Shown here: positions 23,976 to 33,047 of the stretch, piece by piece
How positions within the stretch are numbered: position 1 is the first letter of the stretch
How the letters are laid out: every line of letters begins with the position of its first letter
Assembly (NCBI RefSeq): GCF_000819685.1
Contig: NZ_CDBR01000005.1
Span: 62,001-126,000, forward strand
Reading direction: 5' to 3'
Length of the DNA stretch: 64,000 bases
Origin: Aeromonas allosaccharophila
GTDB taxonomy: Bacteria > Pseudomonadota > Gammaproteobacteria > Enterobacterales > Aeromonadaceae
Made by a program: the position numbers and the translations under genes
Notes under the pieces: model-generated
Databases searched by the model: none
What the model was told of the DNA's origin: nothing
What the model saw: the letters and a program-made list of their open reading frames with translations, nothing else

Positions 23976-26495
23976 TTGCAGGAACACATCGATACGCTGG
24001 TTGCGCGTTATGACGACATTACCCGTCTCAAGACGCAACGGGCGTTAGGCCTCATGAGTCGCTATGGGCAGCAGGTATTCCAACTGCTGCCTGTCATGCT
24101 GCACTTCAATCACCCCCTGCTGCCCGGTTATGTCTCCGGTGATGTTCCTCATGGCATCTGGAGCTTCAGCGCCACCGCCGAGCAGCAAGCCTTTATCGAT
24201 GACCTCTGTCGCAACGCCAACTGTCAGAACGGTCTTGCCACCCATGATCGGGCCATTCAGGGGCTCTACTCCATGGGCAGCACCTCGTCCATCGGGCAAT
24301 GCTGTCACTCCGATCTCGATATCTGGGTCTGCCACGTGGCCGGTTTGTCGCAGGAGCGGCTCGATCTGCTGGAGCTGAAGTGCCAGCAACTCTCCAAGTG
24401 GGCCGAACAGCGCGGGGTCGATCTCAACTTCTTCCTGATCCCGGAAGACAAGTTCCGCCAGACCAATGATGCCCAGATGCAGGGTGAGAGCTGCGGCAGT
24501 GCCCAGCACCTGCTGCTGCTCGACGAGTTCTACCGCAGTGCCATGCATATCGCGGGCAAGCGCTTGATCTGGTATCTGGTGCCCATTGAGTGTGACGAAC
24601 ACTACGATGAGTATGTGAACGAGCTGTTCGAGAGCGGCAAGCTCAAGCAGGACGACTGGCTCGATCTGGGCAGTTTTGACCGTATTCCGGCCGAAGAGTA
24701 TTTCGGCTCCGCCCTGTGGCAGCTCTACAAGGGGATCGACTCCCCCTACAAGGCGGTGCTCAAGTCGGTGCTGATGGAAGCCTACTCCCACGAGTACCCC
24801 AACACCCGTCTGCTGTCGATGACTGGCCGCGACTGGTTCCAGCACAACGAGGGGATGCACTACCGGCTCGACAACTACTGCCTGATGCTGGACAAGGTGA
24901 CCAACTACCTCAAGTCCATCGGCGACATGGCGCGGCTCGATCTGGTGCGTCGCTGCTTCTACCTCAAGGTGTGCGACGGCCTCAGCCATCCCAAGGATGA
25001 TCACTCCCCCGAGTGGCGCCGCGAGCAGATGAGCCAGCTGGTCTCCTACTGGGGCTGGAGTCAGGACAAACTCTATCAACTCGATCACCGCCATGAGTGG
25101 AAGATCGAAGAGGTGAAGATCGCCCACGCCGAGCTGCTGGAAGCCCTGATGCAGAGCTACCGCAACCTGATCCAGTTCGCCCGCCGCAACAACATCAGCG
25201 AGTCGATCAACCCGGAAGATATCGGCATTTTGTCGCGCAAGCTCTACGCCGCGTTCGAGAGCCTGCCGGGAAAGGTGCAGCGTATCAACCTCAAGATCGC
25301 GCCGGATCTGAGCGAGCCGGACCTCAGCTTCGTGCAGGTGCCCCACGGTCGCCTCAACCGCGCCGGCTGGTATCTCTACAAACATTCGCTGGAGCCGGTG
25401 GACATCATTGGCCGCGCGCCGCTCGAGTTCAACGGCTACATCAGCAAGCTGGTCTCCTGGGCCTATTTCAACGATCTGTTGACGCCCCAGTCGCGGGTGC
25501 ACCTGTTCAATCAGGGCTCGGATCTGCACATCGACAATCTGCACCAGTTCTGCCGCGATCTCTCCGGTTGCTTCCCCGAGAAGTACCCGCTCGCCACCAA
25601 CCTGGCGCTCAGTCGGCCGTGCGAGATCCGCCAGCTCTCCATCTTCCTCAATCTGGAGATGGACCCGACCAGTCACTGGGTCGGTCAGGTGATCGAATTT
25701 GACGCCAACACCGTGGATGTCTTCTCGTTCGGCCGCAATCAGGAGTGTCTGGTCGGCTCGGTGGATCTGGTCTATCGCAACTCCTGGAGCGAGATCCGTA
25801 CCCTGCACTTCCAGGGGGACGAGGCGGTGGTCGATGCCCTCACCACCATCCTCGGCAAGATGCATCAGGATGCTGCCGCCCCCGAGATGATCGAGGTGTT
25901 CTGCTACAGCCAGCACTTCCGCTCTCTGGTGCGCTCCCGCTTCCAGACTCTGGTGGCGGAGTGTATCGACCTGCGCCTCGCCCGCGACAAGCAGCAGCTG
26001 GTCAAGACCATGGCCCTTGGCCGCGAGAAGTACGGCATCTTCTTCGAACGGCGCGGGGTGTCGGTGAAGAAGCTGGAAAACGCCATCGACTTTTACCGCC
26101 ACATCTCCCACAACAAGCTGGATCACCTGCCGCTGCGGCTCGACAAGACCCACAGCCAGCATCTGCCGAGCATCGTCGATGCCTACGCCAGCGAAGGGCT
26201 GGTGCAGTTCTTCTTCGATACCCGGGATGCGGGCACCAACATCTATATCCTCGATGAGGCGAACCGGGTGGAGATCTATCAGCACTTCGCCGGCAACAAG
26301 GATGAGCTGGTGGCGGGGGTCAACCGCTTCTACACCTCCAATCACGAGCGGTTCAGCGATGACGGCCAGTTCATCAACTTCAACCTGCCCCAGTACTACG
26401 AGATAGTACAAGTGAATGGCGAGCTGGATGTGATCCCCTATCGCAGTCAGGGCACTCTGCGCGAACAGGTGCCGCCCACCCGGGAAGTGGGCTGA
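23976..26495 (+). CDS. cyaA: Class I adenylate cyclase
   Basis: An 839-residue cytosolic enzyme making cAMP for CRP-dependent catabolite control. The catalytic N-terminal half holds [23 protein letters not shown], the G-S and D-x-D nucleotidyltransferase signature of class I cyclases. The C-terminal half is the regulatory part thought to respond to phosphorylated EIIA-Glc. TTG 23976 is preferred as start: the protein then begins [14 protein letters not shown], aligning with the E. coli N-terminus, which also uses UUG, and a purine-rich AGGCAGGG precedes it. An in-frame GTG at 23961 has no ribosome binding site. It is divergent from hemC, as in enterobacteria. Confidence 0.94.
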   Translation: MQEHIDTLVARYDDITRLKTQRALGLMSRYGQQVFQLLPVMLHFNHPLLPGYVSGDVPHGIWSFSATAEQQAFIDDLCRNANCQNGLATHDRAIQGLYSMGSTSSIGQCCHSDLDIWVCHVAGLSQERLDLLELKCQQLSKWAEQRGVDLNFFLIPEDKFRQTNDAQMQGESCGSAQHLLLLDEFYRSAMHIAGKRLIWYLVPIECDEHYDEYVNELFESGKLKQDDWLDLGSFDRIPAEEYFGSALWQLYKGIDSPYKAVLKSVLMEAYSHEYPNTRLLSMTGRDWFQHNEGMHYRLDNYCLMLDKVTNYLKSIGDMARLDLVRRCFYLKVCDGLSHPKDDHSPEWRREQMSQLVSYWGWSQDKLYQLDHRHEWKIEEVKIAHAELLEALMQSYRNLIQFARRNNISESINPEDIGILSRKLYAAFESLPGKVQRINLKIAPDLSEPDLSFVQVPHGRLNRAGWYLYKHSLEPVDIIGRAPLEFNGYISKLVSWAYFNDLLTPQSRVHLFNQGSDLHIDNLHQFCRDLSGCFPEKYPLATNLALSRPCEIRQLSIFLNLEMDPTSHWVGQVIEFDANTVDVFSFGRNQECLVGSVDLVYRNSWSEIRTLHFQGDEAVVDALTTILGKMHQDAAAPEMIEVFCYSQHFRSLVRSRFQTLVAECIDLRLARDKQQLVKTMALGREKYGIFFERRGVSVKKLENAIDFYRHISHNKLDHLPLRLDKTHSQHLPSIVDAYASEGLVQFFFDTRDAGTNIYILDEANRVEIYQHFAGNKDELVAGVNRFYTSNHERFSDDGQFINFNLPQYYEIVQVNGELDVIPYRSQGTLREQVPPTREVG

Positions 26496-26515
26496 CCCGT
26501 CAGTGGTAATCGCCA

Positions 26516-26544
26516 TAAAAAACGGCCTGCAGATGCAGGCCGTT
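26516..26544. terminator. Bidirectional terminator between cyaA and the esterase gene
   Basis: Stem AACGGCCTGC / GCAGGCCGTT with a 4-base loop. The minus strand has a clean TTTTTT tail; the plus strand has a weaker TT-GCTTTA tail. It lies between convergent genes. Confidence 0.85.
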
Positions 26545-26561
26545 TGCTTTATCGGAGGGGC

Positions 26562-27215
26562 TCAGGCGCCGAGGCGAGCCAGCAGCCAGCTGCGAATGTC
26601 GCCGAGCTGCGGACGGCAGATCTCGTGGCGCATCGGGTACTCGTGCCACTCGGGGGTGAGTCCGGCGCTTTCCAGCCGGTTCTTGGCATCCCAACCGAGC
26701 GACAGGCTCACCACATCGTCATAGATGCCGTGCATGTAGCAGATGGGCAGGGCGCGAGCGGCCTCGCTCATCTCGCCGAGCAATTTGTCGGGGGCGGCCA
26801 GATAGGTGGACATACAGAGCAGGCCCGCCAGCGTTGCCTGATAGCGCAGCGCGGTGAAGGAGGCAATCACCCCGCCCTGAGAGAAGCCCGCCAGCACGAT
26901 GCTCTCGGGGGCAAATCCGTCGGCCACCAGCTGATCGAGCAGGGTGGCAATCTGGTCGGCCGAGTCACGGACATGGGACTCCACGGCCCGCTCGGCGGGA
27001 TCCTCGAAGCTCTTGATGTCGTACCAGCCGCGCATCTTGTAGCCCATGTTGATGGTGATCGGGCGCTCGGGGGCATCTGGCAGCAGGTGACGCACCGGTA
27101 GCTCGGCGGGCAGGTCCAGCGCGTCCACCAGCGGGGCGAGACCGGCGCCGGAATCACCCAGCCCGTGCAGCCAGATCACCGCGTGACGGGCGCCCTGCGG
27201 GTGCAGGTCGATCAT
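26562..27215 (-). CDS. Alpha/beta-hydrolase carboxylesterase (EstB / phospholipase-carboxylesterase family)
   Basis: A 217-residue cytosolic serine hydrolase. The oxyanion region VIWLHGLGDSG (about residues 13-23), nucleophile elbow G110-F-S112-Q-G-G, the aspartate region around GIYDDVV and a C-terminal YPMRHEI histidine form the usual triad. It resembles Pseudomonas carboxylesterase EstB and eukaryotic acyl-protein thioesterases. The natural substrate in bacteria is unclear; short-chain esters are cleaved by relatives. The start overlaps the cyaY stop (ATGA), so the two are translated together, though a functional link with iron-sulfur assembly is not evident. Confidence 0.85.
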   Translation of the reverse strand: MIDLHPQGARHAVIWLHGLGDSGAGLAPLVDALDLPAELPVRHLLPDAPERPITINMGYKMRGWYDIKSFEDPAERAVESHVRDSADQIATLLDQLVADGFAPESIVLAGFSQGGVIASFTALRYQATLAGLLCMSTYLAAPDKLLGEMSEAARALPICYMHGIYDDVVSLSLGWDAKNRLESAGLTPEWHEYPMRHEICRPQLGDIRSWLLARLGA

Positions 27216-27526
27216 GGGAACACCACAGTTTCGCCAGCCTGGGCGGTGCAGGATTTGCTCAGCAGCGCCTTGAGCTCGTGGCCGAAGCGGTTGTCGATCC
27301 AGGTGTCACCCTGCAGGTCGAAGTGGAAGCCGTTCTCGCGGGTGGCGACCCAAATCTGGTGCAGTGGCTCCTGCTTGTTGATGATGACCTTGGTCTTGTT
27401 CTCGAAAGAGAGGGTCAATACGCCGCCGTTGCGTTCGCAGTCGATATCCGGATACCCCTCGTCGAGAGTGTCTTCCACATATTGGAAAAAGGCGTCGGTC
27501 AGGGCGTGATACTCGTGATCCTTCAT
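27212..27526 (-). CDS. cyaY: CyaY, bacterial frataxin
   Basis: A 104-residue acidic cytosolic protein that binds iron and tunes the IscS cysteine desulfurase during iron-sulfur cluster assembly. The N-terminal acidic helix (YHALTDAFFQYVEDTLDEGYPDIDCE pattern) followed by strands GGVLTLSFENKTKVIINKQ and the block HQIWVATRENGFHFDL match frataxins over the full length. It lies upstream of, and overlaps, the carboxylesterase gene and is divergent from lptM-lysA, an arrangement also seen in enterobacteria (cyaY facing yifL). Confidence 0.93.
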   Translation of the reverse strand: MKDHEYHALTDAFFQYVEDTLDEGYPDIDCERNGGVLTLSFENKTKVIINKQEPLHQIWVATRENGFHFDLQGDTWIDNRFGHELKALLSKSCTAQAGETVVFP

Positions 27527-27599
27527 CGGTTTATCCTGTTGCTTTTAACAATGTGAGTGCGATTATAGAGGGCCAAAAATTTTTTCGCAGCGAACCATT

Positions 27600-27776
27600 A
27601 TGATCACCCAGTTCACCAAGTGTCTGCTTGCCACTCTTCTGTCCCTCGGGTTGGCCGCGTGCGGTCTGAAGGGGCCGCTCTATATGCCGCCCCCCGAGCA
27701 GCCACAGAGCCAGAGTACACCGCAAGCAGCATCGCCAGCGACCTCCGAGGCTGCCACCGAGGCCGCGTCGCACTAA
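27600..27776 (+). CDS. lptM: LptM (YifL), small lipoprotein of the LPS translocon
   Basis: A 58-residue lipoprotein. The signal sequence ends LGLAAC, so the mature protein starts with the lipid-modified cysteine and continues CGLKGPLYMPP, the hallmark of LptM/YifL. The remainder is proline-, alanine- and serine-rich and probably disordered. In E. coli LptM helps LptD oxidation and assembly of the LptDE translocon in the outer membrane. It lies 32 bases before lysA, the same order as yifL-dapF in E. coli with lysA inserted. Confidence rests on the strongly conserved CGLKGPLY motif. No strong ribosome binding site is seen. Confidence 0.9.
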   Translation: MITQFTKCLLATLLSLGLAACGLKGPLYMPPPEQPQSQSTPQAASPATSEAATEAASH

Positions 27777-27808
27777 TGCCGCACCCATTCTAGGAAGGAA
27801 CCGCCCCC

Positions 27809-29059
27809 TTGGATCACTTTAACTACGACGCCGACGGCCAGCTTCAGGCCGAGCAAACCTCGCTGCAACAGCTTGCCGAGCAGTACGGTACCCCGCTTTA
27901 CGTCTACTCCCGTGCGACCCTCGAGCGCCACTGGCACGCCTTCGACAAGGCCGCTGGCGATATTCCCCATCTGATCTGCTATGCGGTGAAGGCCAACTCC
28001 AACCTGGCGCTGCTCAACCTGCTGGCCCGTCTGGGCTCGGGGTTTGACATTGTCTCCGGTGGCGAGCTGTCGCGGGTACTGGCGGCGGGTGGTGATCCGG
28101 GCAAAGTGGTCTTCTCCGGCGTGGCCAAGAGCGAAGCGGAGATGCGCCTCGCGCTGGATAAAGAGATCCTCTGTTTCAATCTGGAGTCTGAAGCCGAGCT
28201 GGAGCGCCTCAATCGGGTGGCGGGCAGCATGGGCAAGAAAGCTCGCGTTTCGGTGCGGGTCAATCCGGATATCGATGCCGGTACTCACCCCTATATCTCC
28301 ACAGGCCTCAAGCAGAACAAGTTCGGTATTCCCATCGAGCTGGCGCCTGACATCTACCGCAAGGCGGCGGCGATGGCGAACATCGAGATCGTCGGGGTGG
28401 ATTGCCATATCGGCTCGCAACTCACTGAATTGAATCCCTTTATGGAAGCGGCTGACAAGTTGCTGCGGCTGATCGACGGTCTGGCGGCGGAAGGGATTCA
28501 TATCCATCATCTGGATGTGGGCGGCGGCCTGGGGGTCAACTATGGTTCCGAGCAGCCACCCCATCCGACCGAATATGCCGAAGCGCTCAAGCAGAAGCTG
28601 GCGGGTCGGGATCTGACCCTGCTGTTCGAGCCAGGCCGCGCCATCGTCGCCAATGCCGGCGTGCTGCTGACCCGGGTCGAGTACCTGAAACCGGGCGAGA
28701 CCCGCAACTTTGCGCTGATCGATGCCGGCATGAACGACATGCTGCGCCCCTCGCTCTACGGCGCCTGGATGAACATCATCGAGGTGGATAGCCGTGCCGG
28801 GCATGCTCCCGCGCTCTATGACGTGGTGGGCCCGGTGTGCGAGACCGGCGACTTCCTCGGCAAGGAGCGCACCCTGGCGATTGCCGAGGGTTCCCTGCTG
28901 GCAGTGCGTTCGGCCGGTGCCTACGGCTTTACCATGTCATCCAACTACAACACCCGTCCGCGCGCGGCCGAAGTGCTGGTGGATGGTGCCGAGGCGCACC
29001 TGATCCGCGAGCGGGAGCAGTTGGCCGATCTCTGGCGCGGTGAGCATCTGCTGCCCTGA
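27809..29059 (+). CDS. lysA: Diaminopimelate decarboxylase
   Basis: A 416-residue PLP enzyme converting meso-diaminopimelate to L-lysine. The PLP lysine is K61 in ICYAVKANSN; HIGSQL and the glycine loop DVGGGLGVNY are present, and the C-terminal block GPVCETGDF supplies the active-site cysteine of the partner subunit. The start is TTG 27809: an in-frame TAG at 27791 rules out anything further upstream, and AGGAAGG lies about 10 bases before it. It is followed closely by a duplicated dapF start and dapF itself, grouping the last two steps around diaminopimelate. Confidence 0.95.
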   Translation: MDHFNYDADGQLQAEQTSLQQLAEQYGTPLYVYSRATLERHWHAFDKAAGDIPHLICYAVKANSNLALLNLLARLGSGFDIVSGGELSRVLAAGGDPGKVVFSGVAKSEAEMRLALDKEILCFNLESEAELERLNRVAGSMGKKARVSVRVNPDIDAGTHPYISTGLKQNKFGIPIELAPDIYRKAAAMANIEIVGVDCHIGSQLTELNPFMEAADKLLRLIDGLAAEGIHIHHLDVGGGLGVNYGSEQPPHPTEYAEALKQKLAGRDLTLLFEPGRAIVANAGVLLTRVEYLKPGETRNFALIDAGMNDMLRPSLYGAWMNIIEVDSRAGHAPALYDVVGPVCETGDFLGKERTLAIAEGSLLAVRSAGAYGFTMSSNYNTRPRAAEVLVDGAEAHLIREREQLADLWRGEHLLP

Positions 29060-29082
29060 TGCAGTAGATAGAGACGACAGAA

Positions 29083-29270
29083 TTTTACAGCCCTGACAGC
29101 ACAGGAATGCACGATGTGGATAGATTGTTCCAGGATGCATGGGGCTGTGGACAACGACTTCATAGTGGTTGACGGTGAGTTTTTACAGCCCTAACAGCAC
29201 AGGAATGCACGATGTTGATAGATTTTTCCAAGATGCATGGCTTGGGCAACGACTTCATGGTGGTGGATGG
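29083..29270 (+). repeat. Imperfect tandem duplication of the dapF 5' region
   Basis: Bases 29083-29176 and 29180-29272 are two diverged copies of the same segment, including leader (TTTTACAGCCCTGACAGCAC versus TTTTACAGCCCTAACAGCAC) and the first codons of dapF. ATG 29114 opens a 26-codon relic frame (MWIDCSRMHGAV...) stopping at 29194; ATG 29212 is the real start. The copies differ by scattered substitutions and one in-frame 3-base indel. The upstream copy is a dapF fragment. Confidence 0.85.
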
Positions 29271-30042
29271 CGTCACCCAGAAGGTATTTTTCAGCAATGA
29301 CGTCATCAAGAAGATGGCTGATCGCCACTTCGGGATCGGCTTTGACCAGCTGCTGCTGGTCGAGCCGCCCTATGACCCTGAACTCGACTTTCACTATCGC
29401 ATTTTCAATGCCGATGGCAGCGAGGTGGAGCAGTGCGGCAACGGCGCCCGCTGTTTTGCCCGTTTCGTGCGTCTCAAGGGGCTGATCAACCGGGATCGTA
29501 TCGCGGTCAGCACCGCCCGGGGTCGCATCGTGTTGCAGCTGGAGGGGGAGAATCAGGTCACGGTCAACATGGGGGTGCCCCAGTTCGAGCCGGGCAAGAT
29601 CCCGTTCAGGGCCCAGAAGGCAGAGAAAACCTATCTGCTGCGGGCGCAGGAGCATACCGTGATGTGTGGCGTGGTCTCCATGGGCAATCCCCACTGCGTC
29701 ATCGAGGTGCCTTCGGTCGCCGATGCGCCGGTCGAGACGCTGGGCGCCATCATGGAGCGCCACGAGCGTTTTCCCGAGCGGGTCAACGTCGGCTTTATGG
29801 AGATAGTCAACGCCACCGAGATCCACTTGCGGGTATTCGAACGCGGGGTGGGGGAGACTCTGGCCTGCGGTACCGGTGCCTGTGCGGCGGCGGTGATTGG
29901 CATCAGTCAGGGCAAGCTCAAGGAGCGGGTCACCGTCAGTCTGCCGGGCGGCAAGCTGACTATCGCCTGGAAGGGACCGGGTCAGCCGGTCTATATGACA
30001 GGCCCCGCCGAGCATGTGTTTGACGGCCAGATAGAGGTTTAG
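29212..30042 (+). CDS. dapF: Diaminopimelate epimerase
   Basis: A 276-residue cytosolic enzyme interconverting LL- and meso-diaminopimelate for lysine and murein synthesis. The two catalytic cysteines are C75 in EQCGNGARC and C219 in ACGTGACA, each in its standard motif, and the N-terminus [14 protein letters not shown] is typical. The length matches the family. It is preceded by a truncated diverged copy of its own start and leader, yet this copy is intact. It forms the centre of an operon with lysA upstream and the DUF484 gene, xerC and yigB downstream. Confidence 0.96.
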   Translation: MLIDFSKMHGLGNDFMVVDGVTQKVFFSNDVIKKMADRHFGIGFDQLLLVEPPYDPELDFHYRIFNADGSEVEQCGNGARCFARFVRLKGLINRDRIAVSTARGRIVLQLEGENQVTVNMGVPQFEPGKIPFRAQKAEKTYLLRAQEHTVMCGVVSMGNPHCVIEVPSVADAPVETLGAIMERHERFPERVNVGFMEIVNATEIHLRVFERGVGETLACGTGACAAAVIGISQGKLKERVTVSLPGGKLTIAWKGPGQPVYMTGPAEHVFDGQIEV

Positions 30043-30133
30043 CCGATAAAGGTTCAGGTACGGGGGGCGCTGGCCCCCTTTGCCCATGATGTCGGGGCAG
30101 CGAGCCCCATTTCTCTGATGGATCAACCAATTT

Positions 30134-30814
30134 ATGAGCGAACTCAAACGGCAGGAGCAATCGGTGGATGAAGCCACTGTGCTGGAGTACCTGGCCCGTT
30201 ATCCCGAGTTTTTCCAACGCCATGCCGCCGTGCTGGACAGGATCCGCATTCCCCATGAACGCAAAGGGTCGGTCTCGCTGGTCGAGCGCCAGCTGGAGCG
30301 TCAGCGCGAGCGGATCGAACAGCTGGAGCAGGAGATCACCGAATTGATGGGGATCGCCAGCGAGAACGAGCGGATCTTCCGGGTCTATGCCGATCTCTAC
30401 GGCGAGCTGTACGGTTGCCAGACCCTGTTCGAGGTGAGTGCCGTGATGGGCAAGGCCTTCGTCCAGCGGCTGCGCCTGACCGGGCTGCGGCTCTGGCTCA
30501 ATCCCAAGAAGTTTGCCCTGAGCGGGCCCGAGCAGCGCTTTCTGGCACAGGGCAAGCAGCTCGAATCCCTGCTGGGTCAGCGTCTGCCGGGGCAGGATTA
30601 CTACTTTGGCCGCCTGAGCCAGAGCGAGAAGCAGGCGCTGTTTGGCCACGACGTGCTGGTCAACTCGGTCGCCCTGATGCGGCTCGGCGATCTCGGTGTG
30701 CTGGCCTTCGCCAGCTCGGATCCCGGCCACTTCACCCCTCACAACGACACCTTGCTGCTGGGTCAACTGGGGCGCCTGCTGCAACTGCGACTGCCCGAGC
30801 TGACTCATGGCTAG
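30134..30814 (+). CDS. DUF484 family protein (YigA-like)
   Basis: A 226-residue cytosolic protein. The N-terminus [46 protein letters not shown] is characteristic of DUF484, whose members adopt a GAF-like fold after a coiled coil. The position between dapF and xerC is conserved in gammaproteobacteria (yigA in E. coli). The function is unknown; a signalling or small-ligand role is suggested only by the fold. It overlaps the xerC start by 8 bases, so expression is coupled. Confidence 0.85.
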   Translation: MSELKRQEQSVDEATVLEYLARYPEFFQRHAAVLDRIRIPHERKGSVSLVERQLERQRERIEQLEQEITELMGIASENERIFRVYADLYGELYGCQTLFEVSAVMGKAFVQRLRLTGLRLWLNPKKFALSGPEQRFLAQGKQLESLLGQRLPGQDYYFGRLSQSEKQALFGHDVLVNSVALMRLGDLGVLAFASSDPGHFTPHNDTLLLGQLGRLLQLRLPELTHG

Positions 30815-31784
30815 AACACCGGCCAGGGCGCCCGCCAAGGCTCCCGTCGTCGCGCCGCCACTGCCCGCAGCATTGGCGGAAGAGCTGGCGGCCTTTATCG
30901 AATACTTGAGGGTCGAGCGTCAGCTCAGCCCTCACACCCGCAATAACTATCAAGCCCATCTGGAGGCGATGACCGCAGAGCTGGTGGCTCTGGGTCTGGC
31001 TGACTGGGGCCTACTCGAGGCGAGCCAGGTGCGGACTCTGGTGACCCGGATGCACAAGGGGGGGCTGGCACCCCGATCGCTGGCCACCAAGGTCTCTGCC
31101 CTGCGCAGCTTTTGCGACTGGCAGGTGCGGCAGGGCCGGCTGACCGCCAATCCGGCCCGCGGTATCGTCACCCCCAAACAGGGGCGACCGCTGCCGAAAA
31201 ACCTCGATGTGGACGAGATGTACCAGCTGCTCAATATCACCGACGAGCTGGATCCGCTGGCGGTGCGGGATCGTGCCATCATGGAGCTGATGTACTCCTC
31301 AGGGCTGCGCCTCGCCGAGTTGGTGGGGATCAATCTGGTGGATCTGAAGCTCGACGACCGTCAGCTCAAGGTGACCGGCAAGGGCTCGCGGGAGCGGGTG
31401 TTGCCCATCGGCCGGATGGCGGTCGAGTGGCTGCAGAAATGGCTCAAGGTGCGCCCACTGCTGGCCGGGGACGAGAGCGAGGCGCTGTTTGTCTCCAGCC
31501 GCAAGCAGCGCCTGTCGGCCCGCTCGGTGCAGGCCCGCCTCGATGGCTGGGGCAACAAGCAGGCGCTCAACGCTCACGTCCATCCCCACAAGCTGCGCCA
31601 CAGCTTCGCCACCCATATGCTGGAGTCCTCCGGCGATCTGCGGGCGGTGCAGGAGCTGCTGGGACACGCCGATCTCTCCACCACCCAGATCTATACCCAC
31701 CTCGACTTTCAGCATCTGGCCAAGGTTTACGACAGCGCCCACCCAAGGGCCAAGCGTGACCCGGATGCGCAGGACGATGAATAA
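30807..31784 (+). CDS. xerC: Tyrosine recombinase XerC
   Basis: A 325-residue recombinase that acts with XerD at dif to resolve chromosome dimers. The N-terminal core-binding domain includes [17 protein letters not shown]. The catalytic set is complete: R168 (SSGLRLAE), K192, H261-K-L-R264, H287 ([11 protein letters not shown]) and nucleophile Y296 (IYTHLDF). A proline/alanine-rich extension of about 20 residues precedes the usual start. The conserved place after dapF and DUF484 distinguishes it from phage integrases and XerD. Confidence 0.95.
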   Translation: MARTPARAPAKAPVVAPPLPAALAEELAAFIEYLRVERQLSPHTRNNYQAHLEAMTAELVALGLADWGLLEASQVRTLVTRMHKGGLAPRSLATKVSALRSFCDWQVRQGRLTANPARGIVTPKQGRPLPKNLDVDEMYQLLNITDELDPLAVRDRAIMELMYSSGLRLAELVGINLVDLKLDDRQLKVTGKGSRERVLPIGRMAVEWLQKWLKVRPLLAGDESEALFVSSRKQRLSARSVQARLDGWGNKQALNAHVHPHKLRHSFATHMLESSGDLRAVQELLGHADLSTTQIYTHLDFQHLAKVYDSAHPRAKRDPDAQDDE

Positions 31785-31816
31785 CGGGCCCAGAGCCCCG
31801 TTGCAGAGGAGAGTCC

Positions 31817-32527
31817 ATGCACTTCTATCGCCGCTGGCAGCCGGTTGCTGCCATCTCGTTTGACCTCGATGACACCCTCTATGACAACGGCCCCGCCATC
31901 GTGCGCGCCGAGCAGTGGATGCTGAGCCATCTGCGCAGCGAATATCTGGCCACCGCCATGCTCGACAAGCCGCGCTGGCTGGAGCTAAAACGCGCGGTGT
32001 TGCTGGCCAACCCCGAGCTGCGCCACGATGTCAGTCTGGCGCGCCAGCAGACCATCCGCGCCGCCATGGTCGCGGGGGGGATGGCCGACCAGCAGGTCAG
32101 TCGCGAGGCGGAGCAGGTATTTGCTGCGTTTCTGGCAGAGCGCTCGAAGATCGAGGTGAGCGAGTCAACCCATCGGCTACTGGCCAGACTGGCCGAGCGA
32201 TACCCGCTGGTGGTCATCACCAACGGCAATCTGGATCTGGCGCAGGCAGGACTGGAACGCTACTTCACGCTGGTTTGCAAGGCGGGGGCGGGCGCCAGAA
32301 TGAAACCGGCATCGGATATGTTTGAGCAGACCCGCAGCGCCCTCAAGCTGCCAGCGGAGCGGATCCTCCATGTGGGGGATCATCCCGAGACCGATGTGCT
32401 GGGGGCCCGTTTGCACGGCTTTCGCGCCGCCTGGCTCAACGAGCGGCAGCAACCGTGGCAACAGCTGCAACTGTTGCCGGACGTGGAGCTGACGGCGCTG
32501 GAGGAGCTGGCCGAGCTGCTGCTCTGA
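31817..32527 (+). CDS. yigB: HAD-family phosphatase YigB
   Basis: A 236-residue cytosolic phosphatase of the haloacid dehalogenase superfamily. Motif I is SFDLDDTLYDN with the nucleophile and acid aspartates, motif II VVITNGN, motif III around K-AGAGARMKPAS and motif IV HVGDHPETDVLGA. E. coli YigB dephosphorylates FMN and sugar phosphates, so a riboflavin-pathway phosphatase role is plausible but not certain. A strong AGAGGAGAG ribosome binding site precedes the ATG. It is the last gene of the lptM-lysA-dapF-DUF484-xerC-yigB series. Confidence 0.9.
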   Translation: MHFYRRWQPVAAISFDLDDTLYDNGPAIVRAEQWMLSHLRSEYLATAMLDKPRWLELKRAVLLANPELRHDVSLARQQTIRAAMVAGGMADQQVSREAEQVFAAFLAERSKIEVSESTHRLLARLAERYPLVVITNGNLDLAQAGLERYFTLVCKAGAGARMKPASDMFEQTRSALKLPAERILHVGDHPETDVLGARLHGFRAAWLNERQQPWQQLQLLPDVELTALEELAELLL

Positions 32528-32603
32528 TGGCGCTGGCGGGTGGCCATGCTCAGGCGGCAATAGCTGTCAGCGAATAGCGATGTATGGCAAGGGGTTACGA
32601 CCG

Positions 32604-33002
32604 CTATTTGCGGCAAACCAGCCCGAGCAGGGTGTAGCGATCGCGCTGGTTGACGCGGCAGTAACTGATGCCGGCGGGCAACGCCTGCTGCAGGGTGATA
32701 GCGCTGTTCTGATAGCGGCAGACCAGATAGAGCGGGCTCAGGCTGCTATCGAGCTGGCTCCAGTAGTGGATCTCGTCGTTGTCGCCGTTATCCGGTTTGA
32801 GCTGGGCCAGCTCGGCAGGATCTCCGTCGAACAGGGCCAGATTATCGAGCCGGTGGCTGAGGGTTTCGTCCGGTTTGCCATCGTCATCGCGGGTGAACGC
32901 CTGCCAGCCCTGCTGCGGGGTCAGCAGCTGCTGGCGAGTCTCGATGGTGGCAGGGCAATCAAATTGCAGGCTGGCGGCAAGGGCCAGGGTGGTCAGTAAC
33001 AT
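32604..33002 (-). CDS. Small exported protein, STY0301-like
   Basis: A 132-residue protein with a short hydrophobic start (MLLTTLALAASL) that may be a signal peptide, then FDCPATIETRQQL. The patterns CPA near the start, LDNLALFDGDPAELAQLKPD in the middle and YLVCRYQNSAITLQQALPAGISYCRV near the end resemble the STY0301 family of small periplasmic proteins of unknown function. The paired cysteines would suit disulfides. It is convergent with yigB and downstream of the MscS-like gene on the same strand. The family assignment is tentative. Confidence 0.6.
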   Translation of the reverse strand: MLLTTLALAASLQFDCPATIETRQQLLTPQQGWQAFTRDDDGKPDETLSHRLDNLALFDGDPAELAQLKPDNGDNDEIHYWSQLDSSLSPLYLVCRYQNSAITLQQALPAGISYCRVNQRDRYTLLGLVCRK

Positions 33003-33047
33003 GGCTGCGGTTCTCTCTTCACGTCCTCAATATCGTGCCATGCTACG

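Noticed and set aside
24045..26516. Long minus-strand frame (823 codons) opposite cyaA
   Set aside because: Mirror of cyaA codon bias; no ribosome binding site or recognisable motif.
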